Assembly (NCBI RefSeq): GCF_031143425.1
Contig: NC_090448.1
Span: forward strand, 329,232,177 to 329,296,176
Reading direction: 5' to 3'
From: Pleurodeles waltl
Taxonomy: Eukaryota > Chordata > Amphibia > Caudata > Salamandridae
DNA length: 64,000 nt
Of this stretch, positions 55,888 through 64,000 are shown one piece after another. Numbering within the stretch: position 1 is the first letter of the stretch; every line of letters starts with the position of its first letter. Made by a program: the position numbers and the translations under genes. Under the pieces are notes generated by a model. That model was not told the origin of the DNA. It was given only the letters and a program-made list of their open reading frames with translations, and searched no databases.

Positions 55888-56968
55888 TACAACTGAGGCA
55901 ATCAGACTTGCCTGTAAGCCTGTTCCTGAGTCCCGCTTCACGGACCAGCCCCTGTTAGTCCTTGGGGATAGGTCTCCCACCGCCTATGGCCACTGTTCTA
56001 TGACAGAAGGCACTTATGTAAGCGGATCCTCGCCCTTGCAAATATGTACTGCAAGGTTCACCCTTCAGAACCTGATGTCACGACCTCCTCTCTCGGGGCA
56101 CAGACCACCAACCGCGATCGGTGGAGTCCAGAGGTCTGGATCTGAGGCCCGGTGCCCCCTTTTTAGCAGCGAGGGGCTCTTCCAGGGGCCCCAGTCCTCC
56201 ACCAGAGCCCTGCTCCCGTGCCCTGGGTGCCCGGCGTTCCAGTCTTGCCTCCAGCTCTGTTTGCCTTCAGGGGCCCCCGGCGCCAAGCTGGACAAAGGGG
56301 CGATGGGAGGGAGAGAGAGAGAGGTGCTTTGTCTCTTCCTGGCTCTCTCCCCCCCCCCCCGGGGCAAATCTTCATTTCAGCTCTGCTCCCCCCGTCATCC
56401 AGCAACTTTCCTCCAGCATGGAACCAGAGCGGGGGGGGGACGCCGACCGGAGTGGCACGCCTCCTCCAGCACCCTCCTCGCCCTGGGGGAGGCCAGGTCC
56501 CACCACAGCCTCCGAGCTGTGTCTCTGCCCGCCTGGGCGCACTATGTCTCTGTTTCGCCACCTGCTCTTTTTCTCTCGCCCAGCAAGGTGCTCCGCATCT
56601 GTCTCCCCCTTGGGACTACACCCATCTGCTGGCCCACCCGGGCCGACCTCTTGCTGTTGCTCCCCCCAAGCCGCCTCACCCACAGGTCACCGCTATTTTC
56701 TTTCGGCTCGGTGCGGCCGCCGATAACTCCGTGCTTTGATGGGCGCGCCCGCCATTTTGAATGCGAGCCGCCCAGCGCAATCGTCTCTCCTGGGCAAGCA
56801 GCGGGATCCGAAGCACGGTCCGGGCACTCCAGGAACCTCCAGCGGCCCCCTGAAGTCTCCCCCTTCCGTCAGGAAGGGCAAGCAGTAGGCGCTGCTTGAA
56901 CGGATGACGGAGGGGTCCGGAGCACTACGAAAATGCGACCGCCATCTTGACGCTCAAGCCACGCCCCC
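55888..56968 (-). promoter_or_regulatory. L1 5' leader, CpG-rich
   Basis: About 1.1 kb of CpG-dense DNA with GC boxes separates the L1 start from ORF1. CpG density is far above the surrounding AT-rich DNA, as expected for an L1 internal promoter. Long frames on both strands here are by-products of base composition. Confidence 0.6.
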
Positions 56969-56984
56969 TTTTTACTGGTTATAT
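56969..56984. repeat. Target-site duplication of L1, right copy
   Basis: TTTTTACTGGTTATAT, identical to 50364-50379. Confidence 0.85.
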
Positions 56985-56989
56985 TTATG

Positions 56990-56990
<1 letters not shown>

Positions 56991-57039
<49 letters not shown>
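56991..57039. repeat. TA microsatellite
   Basis: A nearly pure (TA)n run of about 45 bp. Confidence 0.9.
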
Positions 57040-57040
57040 T

Positions 57041-57300
57041 GAAAGAAATCTAAGGTTACAGGGACATTATAGTTATGTTGACGTTTTAACCACACAAAAC
57101 CACAGAAATTCAGCAGTTATAATTATATGTATAATTCTACTTATCTGAAGAAACTATAACTTATGCTGCAATGTAACTTTGGGCAACGAGTTATAGTTTG
57201 TTAACTTAAGTATATCTAACTGTTGAATTTCTGTGGTTTTGTATGGTGAAAACGTCAGCCTAATTATAACATCGCTGTAACCTTTGTTTCTTTCATTGAA
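57041..57300. repeat. Inverted repeat (fold-back)
   Basis: GAAAGAAATCTAAGGTTACAG at its left end pairs with CTGTAACCTTTGTTTCTTTC at its right end. CACAAAACCACAGAAATTCA on the left pairs with TGAATTTCTGTGGTTTTGTA on the right. Arms of about 85-100 bp surround a loop of about 70 bp. This resembles a MITE-like fold-back. The target duplication is unclear. Confidence 0.75.
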
Positions 57301-58130
57301 TTTCTGTTTTTTTTGTAACTCACACGTTAATATTTTTGTCAGATTGCGACCAGCCAAGTAGGACCTTGCTTGTCCCTTGTATTCGAGGAGGATCCACAGA
57401 GGATTCGAGGAGGATTCAAGGATCCACAGATTGCCTAGAAAAAAAGGGCATTTTTGGGTCCCTGAGGGGTCCTTAAGGGACTGCCTCATGTCCTATGGGC
57501 TAAGGATACTCTTTTTATGGTTTTACAGAGTTTTTTCCCCACCCCCCAGGTTTTGTGAGAAACAAAATGGCAGCTACAACTTTTCTGTCAGGTTGTGGCC
57601 AGCCAATCAGGGCCTTGCTTTTTTTCTGAATCTACAGAGGATCCGAGAAGGATCCGCGTCCCTATATACACAAATTTGTTTTTCATTTAATAACTAGAAC
57701 ACTACGGAATGGATTTACACCTAATCACAAAAAAGGCGCTTTCTTTTCTGCCAAATTTGGTGTAAATCCATCCAGCGGTTTGGGCTGTAGTGGTGTTCAA
57801 AATCCCAATTGAAATTAACATAGGGAAAACACGTTTTGGGACACCCCATATTTCTCAGTCCCCGCTTGAAAGATCACCCCAAAGCCTTTCAGACAGCAGC
57901 TGCAGTGAGTGTCAAATATTTTTGGAAAATTTCATGAAGATTCCTTAACTGACGCCAAAGATGTAGGCAAGCCAAAAAACGCTTTTTCAGTGGAATGTTG
58001 GAAACTAGGAGCTAACTATATGATATATATATTCAGTCACAAAGCCTACGGTCAAAGCTTAGTTATAGTTAGGAAAACATTTTCCCTATGCAAACCAAAC
58101 TTAAACTACCCAAACATGTAGAAATTCTAA
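57300..58130. repeat. Unclassified repeat with an internal duplication
   Basis: A segment 'TGTCAGATTGCGACCAGCCAA...GGACCTTGC...GAGGATCC' at 57340-57430 is echoed by 'TGTCAGGTTGTGGCCAGCCAA...GGGCCTTGC...GAAGGATCC' at 57575-57655. The rest is non-coding and resembles an old interspersed repeat. Confidence 0.5.
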
Positions 58131-58314
58131 AGTTATCGTTTATCTACCACTTTAAAATGTATCCACCACCTTCAAATCATTATTAGTAGTGCACTTCCAT
58201 ACACACTCTTTGAGCTCACTAACCAGACAACACTGAATATAGAGCAAAAAGTACAGTAGTGTGTCAGACTGTAGAGTTACGTAGAGTGGATTATTGTACA
58301 GTAGGGTAAAGTGA

Positions 58315-59995
58315 GGTAAAGTCTTTTTACAAGGAGTAGAGTGGAGTAGCATAACAAAGCATGGAGCAAACTATAATACAGTATATTGGCGTGTTGGAGA
58401 GCAGAGTGGAGTGTTGTGGCATAGCATAGATAGTAAATGTTAAAAAGTGGATTGGGGTCTTGTACAGTAGAGTGGAGTGCTGTGTCGTAGGGTATAGAAA
58501 AGCAGAATAGAGTGTTTTACATTGGAGTGTACAGTCATAGATTGGAGTACAGAGTTGGACAGTGAAGTGTACAGGGATAGAGTGATGTAGAGTGCCATAA
58601 AATGTAGCAGACCTGGAGGTATATAAAGTGGAGGAGAGTGTCATACAGTGGAGCGGTGTAGAGTGGAATGTTGTACACAGAAGTGGCATAGAGTGGATTA
58701 GCATACAGTGGAATAGGGTACAGAGGAATACCTCAGAAGAGTGTAGAACAGTGGAGTGACATAGAGTTGAATAGCATTGAGTGGAGTGGTGTACAGTGGA
58801 GTGGCATAGAGTGGAGCAGAGTATAGAGGTTTAGTGCAGAATGGAGTGGCCTTCATTGAAGTAGCATAGCGTAAAGTTGAGTAAACTGTTATAAATTGAA
58901 GTGACATCTCATACAGTAGAGTGGAATGCCATGTCATACAGTGTTGGAAACTGTCATAGCGTGGAGTAGAGTGTTGTACAATAGAGTGTACTGGCATGGA
59001 TTTGAGTACAAATTTGGACAGAGTGTAGTGAGAGTACACTGGAATGCTGTAGAGGGGAGTGGCATACAATGGAATGGCATATTGTAGAATAGCATACAGT
59101 AGAGTAGTGTGGACTGGAGTAGCATAGAGTGTAATAGCATATAGTGGACCAATGTATAGTGGAGTGGTGTAGACCAGAGTGGCGTAGAGTGGAGTGGAGT
59201 GTAATAGCATGCAGTGGAGTGGCGTATAGTGTAGTGACAATCCAAACAATAGCATAGAATGGAGTGACATGCAGTGGTTTGGGGGTAGAGTGGAATATCA
59301 TACAGTAGAGTGCAAAGACTGAAGGTGCGCACAGTGGAGTAGCATACAGTTGAATAGTGCTGAGTGGAGTAAAGAAGAGTGGCGTAAAGTGAAATAGTGT
59401 ATAGTGGAGTGGAGAAGAGTGAAATAGCGTAGAGTGGAGTGCCATCTAATGGATTAACATAGAATGGAGCAGTGTAGAGTGGAGTAGTGTATAGTGGAGT
59501 GGCATACAGTGGAATAGCATAGCGTACCGTGGAGTGGCGTAGAATGGAATAGCATATAGTAGAGTAGCGTACAGTGGAGTAGACTGAGGTAGTGTAGACT
59601 GTAATAGCATAGAGTGAACTGGCAAACAATGGAGTGGCGTAGAGTGAAGTAGCATACATATAAGCGCATACATTGAAATGGCATACAGTGGAGTGTTCTA
59701 AGTTGGGTTGACATACAGTGAAAAAGCATAGAATTGAGTGACAGAGTGGAGTGGCATAAACTGGAGTGGTGTACAGTGGGGTAGCGTATGCTGTAATGGC
59801 AGGCAGTGGAGTGTTGTACAGCAGAGTGGCATACAGTGGAATAGAATAAAGTGGACTGACGTACAATGGAGTGGCGTACACTGAAGAGGTGTAGAGTTGA
59901 GTAGTGTACAGTGGAATAGTGTGGAGTGGTGTAGGGTGAAGTGGCCTAGAGTGTAATAACATATAGTGGAGTAGCATCCAGTGGAGTGGAGTAAT
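58315..59995. repeat. 15-bp minisatellite array, ~1.7 kb
   Basis: Imperfect units of the type GTGGAGTGGCATACA or GTAGAGTGGAATAGC repeat for about 1.7 kb, often offset by a few bases. Because 15 is a multiple of three, the minus strand reads as repeating Y-A-T-P-L or T-P-L-H-S for hundreds of codons. That open reading is a property of the unit, and I do not call a gene. Confidence 0.9.
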
Positions 59996-61737
59996 TTGAA
60001 TGAGGCCTCTAGCGATATCCCTGCTGTAGTGCCCCTAACTAACTTGTAAACTCACAGTGCGGTGTGACAATGTGGATGTGCCTGTGTAAGGTGATTTATT
60101 GAAATTTTAAGCCCTCAATATGTGCTAAATAATAACATTCTCTATGTCTTTGACCTGTATTATCATGATGTAATTCCATACATGAAGTCTTCCTTGTTTC
60201 TGTCAAAGTATCAAGTTTCTCATTCATGGAAATCTGTTTTTTAGCAAGCGTGTTTGCAATGTTTTGTTAACCATATGCAATGCTTTTCTCCTTGATTGTC
60301 GGTTTCTCATTGACATTTTTTTTTGTTTTATTTGCAGGCTCTGAACCTTCAGCATTGATGCCTCCAAGCCTCTAAATAATAGCACAGTTTTCTGCGCACA
60401 TAACATTACCTAAAAGTTGTTGGGATTTTGTGTTGAAAACACAGAGAATACAAGCTCCAGATCTTCCATGCAGTTGATTTCACATCATTATAGGTTCCTT
60501 GGTAACAATCTGTGTGCTTCTTCCAGCACCTTCTTCTAATGACTGCGTATGCTGTGTGACTAGGGGACTCATAAATTTAGCTTAGGGTGTTGTATCCTGG
60601 CTGTCAATATCATTTGGGCCCTCATCTTCTGACCCATTGATTCCATAAGCATGGATATCTGTTTGAAAATGGATTTGTTTTTAGGATTGTAGTTAAGTAT
60701 GAATTCAAATGTTTAGGTCAAGATTCGAAGACCTTTTGTATATACTTTAGTATTTACTTTGTGGGCTTACAACCAACCCACTGCTTTTCATTTGTTTGTT
60801 TCAGCGTCATTTAAAAATCTTTGCTTGCTAGTGATCAATCCTTTCTCTTTGTCCTTCCCTTTTGTCTGTCGTTTCCTCCCAACAAGGCCCAAGTACTGTA
60901 TCTTTATGCTTTGGTTGTTTATCTGTTAGTTCGGGGGTCTATTTTTTTCTTTGATTCCTGCTGTCTTCCCCGTGCCCACTACCTCACCCCACCTCACCCC
61001 CTGCCTGTTTAAGAGGCACACAGTTCCTGGCCACCCCTGGTTATCAAGTCACTAGAAGCATGATGATGACACTTTCACAAGTGATTCAATCGGTGTAGTT
61101 CCGCTCTGAAGGGAAACAGGGACTTTTTGGTTATTAGCATGACAGGAACATAGTATCTGTGATTTAAGTCAATTGTGAAGAGTAGGGTCATAGGAAGAGT
61201 GGGGGGAGGCAGCACCAGTACTGGCCTGAAAATCAGGGCCCTGGCCGCTCAAGGATCCCAGGCACAAACAGCTGTCTTGGGCAGTCTGTGCGCAGACTAC
61301 CTCCCGAACTTGCACGCACAACCCTCTTGCACGCTAGTCTGAGTAACCTCCCAGCATGGGGATGAGACCAGGCAGAACAATTACACTGGAAGGACTCACT
61401 TCTGTGGAACAGAAGGAGAGGGTGCGCCCTGCCCCTCTTCACACATCCAGGCAAGTGAACATGATGTGTCATGAAATATTATTCACTGAATTACCGTATC
61501 TCACCATTTAAGTTATGAACCACATTGCTTGCCAACATAAATGTGATGAAATAAATCAGTGTTTAATTTGGTGTCCTATTCTAATGTTAATATGAATATG
61601 CTAGGACCTCAACCGAGATTCTTTATTTTTTGCACCAATATCACAAATATCTAACTTTTCTTGTGTCGTTGTTTTTTTTTCTCCAATGCACTTCAACCGC
61701 TGTCCATTGGACATTGCCGGTAGACTCAGAAGCCTTT
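59996..61737. other. No recognisable feature
   Basis: AT-rich unassigned DNA. A GGGCCCTCATC string near 60617 resembles a Harbinger end but has no GGCGGT-rich subterminal region or partner. Confidence 0.45.
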
Positions 61738-61971
61738 GGGGGTGATTCTAACCCTGGCGGTCGGTGATAAAGCGGCGGCCAACCCGCCAACAGGCCGGCG
61801 GTCCAAAAAATGGAATTCTGACCCTGGCGGGAACTGCCAACACAGCCCGCCACATTAACACTCCGACCGCCACCGCGGTACAGACAAACAGCGCGGCGGT
61901 CACCGCCAACAGGCAGGCGGCAGACAATGTACCGCCCACAGTATCACAACTCACCAATCCGCCACCTTTTC

Positions 61972-61997
61972 CGGGGCGGGAGCCCCGCCGATAAAAA
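61972..61997 (+). promoter_or_regulatory. GC box and TATA-like box of H3 transposase exon 1
   Basis: CCGGGGCGGGAGC, then GCCGATAAAAACACGG, 70 bp before the ATG, identical in layout to H2. Confidence 0.5.
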
Positions 61998-62065
61998 CAC
62001 GGCGGAAACAGACTACGGACGGGAAAACGCTCACCAAAACACACTCCACGAGTACGGAGGACAGC

Positions 62066-62148
62066 ATGGAACCCGAATTAAACATCCTACCTGCACTCGT
62101 CTACCTGCTCATCTACCACGAGTACGAACTCCGGCGCAGACGACAACG
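62066..62148 (+). CDS. Transposase exon 1 of H3 (27 codons plus two bases)
   Basis: The exon begins MEPELNILPALVYLLIYHEY and ends in an Arg-rich run. It is open up to the donor CG|GTGAGTACTGCACC. The size (83 nt) and phase equal H2 exon 1. Unlike H1 and H2 it has no TGA before the donor. The matching main exon is outside the window. That it is the first transposase exon is inferred from shared strand, phase and conservation in three copies. It could instead encode a separate short peptide. Confidence 0.6.
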
Positions 62149-62624
62149 GTGAGTACTGCACCTACGACACACGGGAGGGGGGAGGAGGAAAGGTTACGGG
62201 CACAACATATGCGACCCCCACCCCCCCAAACTATGTACACACCAATGCAGAGCAACAATGCACAGTGACACCACCCAAACCCCCCTGAAAAATGCAAAGA
62301 CATAATTAAATTGTGAACCAAATTTTTATATAAAAAATAGACTCTGAGACGTATCGGCAACTATGCAAAATATCCATAACAAAATAATACTATACACACT
62401 GCCATGGCGAACCGAGGCAATTAGTCCGCTACATCCAAGTCAAATGGAACAGTCCGTGGGCTACAGTGTAGCGACACAAGGGCAAAGCCCACACAGGAGA
62501 CCTGAGTCCTTTGGAGAGAACACTGCAGGGGCATCTGATGAAAATACTACAGGCACCTCAGGGGGAAGGGAAGGGGGGGGCACCACAGCCACATGAGTCC
62601 ACGACGCAAGATCCATGAAGGGGC

Positions 62625-62935
62625 CACCATGCCCACTGTGCCATCCTGGGGAGTGCAAAGCCACAGTCTCTCAAGTCTCTACAGTGGGTGGGTTGCCCAC
62701 TGTACCATCCTGGGGAGTGCAAAGCCACAGTCTCTCAAGTCTCTACAGTGGGTGGGTTGCCCACTGTACCATTCTGGGGAGTGCAAAGCCACAGTCTCTC
62801 AAGTCTCTACAGTGGGTGGCTTGCCCACTGTACCATCCTGGGGAGTGCAAAGCCACAGTCTCTCAAGTCTCTACAGTGGGTGGGTTGCCCACTCTGCCAT
62901 CCTGGGGAGTGCAAAGCCACAGTCTCTCAAGTGGA
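62625..62935 (+). repeat. 64-bp minisatellite in H3
   Basis: About five units of CCATCCTGGGGAGTGCAAAG, then CCACAGTCTCTCAAGTCTCT, then ACAGTGGGTGGGTTGCCCACTGTA in overlapping order. The period is 64 bp, homologous to the H1 and H2 units. The CTCTCAAGTCTCT version agrees with H1 rather than H2. Confidence 0.9.
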
Positions 62936-63000
62936 TAACAGTCTCCACTGGTCAAGGAGGAGGCATGGTGGGCACAGTGAACCATAAACAGTGCTTGAGA

Positions 63001-63345
63001 TGAAGGGGCCCAGCGGAGCGGTGCTTGACAGGAAGGGCCCAGCGGAGCGGTGCATGAGACGGCGGGGCCCAGCGGAGCAGTGCTTGAGACTGCGGGGCCC
63101 AGCGGAGCGGTGCTGGAGCCGGCGGGGCCCAGCGGAGCGGTGCTTGAGATGAAGGGGCCCAGCGGAGCGGTGCTGGAGCCGGCGGGGCCCAGCGGAGCGG
63201 TGCTTGAGAAGAAGGGGCCCAGCGGAGCGGTGCTTGAGACGGCGGGGCCCAGCGGAGCTTGAGATGAAGGGGCCCAGCGGAGCGGTGCTTGAGACGGCGG
63301 GGCCCAGCGGAGCGGTGCTTGACAGGAAGGGCCCAGCGGAGCGGT
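63001..63345 (+). repeat. 30-bp minisatellite in H3
   Basis: About a dozen units of GGGGCCCAGCGGAGCGGTGC plus a variable GAGA(C/T)GGCG or GAGATGAA part, related to the type A and B units of H2. Confidence 0.85.
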
Positions 63346-63995
63346 GCTCTTCTGCACGGCGGGCCCTGTTCAGCGGTGCTCTTCTGCACGGCGGGCCCTG
63401 TTCAGCGGTGCCTATCTTCACGGCGGGCCCTGTTCAGCGGTGCTCTTCTGCACGGCGGGCCCTGTTCAGCGGTGCTCTTCTGCACGGCGGGCCCTGTCCA
63501 GCGATGCCTATCTTCACGGCGGGCCCTGTTCAGCGGTGTTCTTCTGCACGGCGGGCCCTGTTCAGCGGTGCTCTTCTGCACGGCGGGCCCTGTTCAGCGG
63601 TGCCTATCTTCACGGCGGGCCCTGTTCAGCGGTGCTCTTCTGCACGGCGGGCCCTGTTCAGCGGTGCTCTTCTGCACGGCGGGCCCTGTTCAGCGGTGCT
63701 CTTCTGCACGGCGGGCCCTGTTCAGCGGTGCTCTTCTGCACGGCGGGCCCTGTTCAGCGGTGCCTATCTTCACGGCGGGCCCTGTTCAGCGGTGCTCTTC
63801 TGCACAGCGGGCCCTGTTCAGCGGTGCCTATCTTCACGGCGGGCCCTGTTCAGCAGTGCTCTTCTGCACGGCGGGCCCTGTTCAGCGGTGCCTATCTTCA
63901 CGGCGGGCCCTGTTCAGCGGTGCTCTTCTGCACGGCGGGCCCTGTTCAGCGGTGCTCTTCTGCACGGCGGGCCCTGTTCAGCGGTGCACATCCAG
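63346..63995 (+). repeat. 32-bp minisatellite in H3
   Basis: About 20 units of ACGGCGGGCCCTGTTCAGCG followed by GTGCTCTTCTGC or GTGCCTATCTTC. It is a further-evolved relative of the adjoining 30-bp units and reaches almost to the window edge. Confidence 0.9.
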
Positions 63996-64000
63996 TAGGT

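Larger units (their letters stand above)
50380..56968 (-). mobile_element. Near full-length L1-type LINE
   Basis: On the minus strand the element starts at 56968 with GGGGGCGTGGCTTGAGCGTC, a typical CpG-rich L1 leader start, and has ORF1 and ORF2. It ends with AATAAA (50406-50401) and a short A-run at 50390-50380. A perfect 16-bp target duplication flanks it. The length of 6.6 kb is as expected for a complete L1. ORF1 and ORF2 carry several frameshifts and stops, so the insertion is fairly young but inactive. Confidence 0.88.
61738..64000 (-). mobile_element. Harbinger transposon H3, partial (runs off the window)
   Basis: Sequence from about 61738 (GGGGGTGATTCTAACCCTGG, then CGGTCGGTGATAA) is collinear with the left 430 bp of H2. 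It includes the GGCGG-rich region, the GC box, ATAAAAACACGG, transposase exon 1 and its donor. It then has a 64-bp array and 30- and 32-bp arrays up to the window end. By comparison with H2, the Myb2, transposase and Myb1 genes should follow to the right. The outermost bases have diverged from the H1/H2 consensus. Confidence 0.85.

Noticed and set aside
55826..56899. 357-codon plus-strand frame antisense to the L1 leader
   Set aside because: The region is CpG-rich and open on several frames. An antisense leader ORF is known for primate L1, but nothing here supports homology.
58698..59977. 347-codon minus-strand frame of Y-A-T-P-L repeats
   Set aside because: It is an artefact of the 15-bp unit length. 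Neighbouring frames are open too and no non-repeat coding sequence is attached.
60617..60636. GGGCCCTCATC...TCTGACCC resembling a Harbinger terminus
   Set aside because: No GGCGGT-rich subterminal region follows, and no inverted partner or target duplication was seen.
62593..63995. Regularly spaced repeats suggestive of a CRISPR array
   Set aside because: Units are contiguous with no unique spacers, and the context is a eukaryotic transposon.
1..64000. tRNA, rRNA or snRNA genes
   Set aside because: I looked for A/B-box pairs with cloverleaf potential and conserved rRNA strings by eye and saw none convincing. A covariance-model scan would settle this.

Overview
The window looks like intergenic DNA from a giant amphibian genome, most likely a salamander or newt (Pleurodeles-like). 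I infer this from what fills it. There are three HARBI1-type Harbinger transposons with Myb/SANT partner genes, Y-retroelement (DIRS) remnants, L1 and other LINE insertions, a Penelope-like remnant, Ty3/gypsy remnants, and AT-rich filler. The species is an inference: no host gene, rRNA or mitochondrial marker is present. I found no convincing host protein-coding exon. Every recognisable coding stretch belongs to a mobile element.

Layout. 1-960 (-): Ty3/gypsy gag-protease relic. 1230-2490 (+): L1 ORF2 C-terminal relic. 3900-6000 (+) and 8825-10430 (-): two diverged, oppositely oriented copies of related non-coding repeats. 10595-12930 and 24815-27295: two copies of a composite repeat built on ~390-bp tandem units; the second ends in a large fold-back. 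12925-13645: LTR-like segment. 13515-14950 (-): RT/RNase H relic of one DIRS-like family. 14930-20960 (-): a second DIRS-type element (gag, RT, RNase H, tyrosine recombinase) interrupted by a TATA-bearing, LTR-like block with 92-bp subrepeats. 21494-23726 (+): 5'-truncated non-LTR element with a 23-bp target duplication. 27780-29255: LTR-like repeat carrying a 337-bp Harbinger MITE. 29530-30193 (+): Penelope-like C-terminal relic with a GIY-YIG domain.

The core is 30586-49463: two large Harbinger elements, H1 (8.6 kb) and H2 (9.2 kb), in inverted orientation about 1 kb apart. The start of a third, H3, runs off the right edge from 61738. Each complete copy carries three genes rather than the usual two: a HARBI1-like DDE transposase and two different Myb/SANT-like DNA-binding proteins (called Myb1 and Myb2 here). 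Reading splice signals across the copies, I infer that the transposase starts with a short exon beside one terminus. It then has a 4.4-5.1 kb intron in which the Myb2 gene and tandem-repeat arrays lie on the opposite strand. Both Myb genes of H2 and Myb1 of H1 are open after splicing. Both transposases carry a single frameshift (plus a TGA in exon 1).

After H2 come a near full-length L1 on the minus strand (50380-56968) with a 16-bp target duplication, a fold-back, a 1.7-kb 15-bp minisatellite (58315-59995), about 1.7 kb of featureless DNA, and H3. By analogy with characterised Harbinger systems, the Myb proteins would bind the GGCGGT-rich ends and recruit the transposase. The genes in this window could then cooperate in trans, with MITEs such as 28615-28951 as passive substrates. 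That functional reading is inference.
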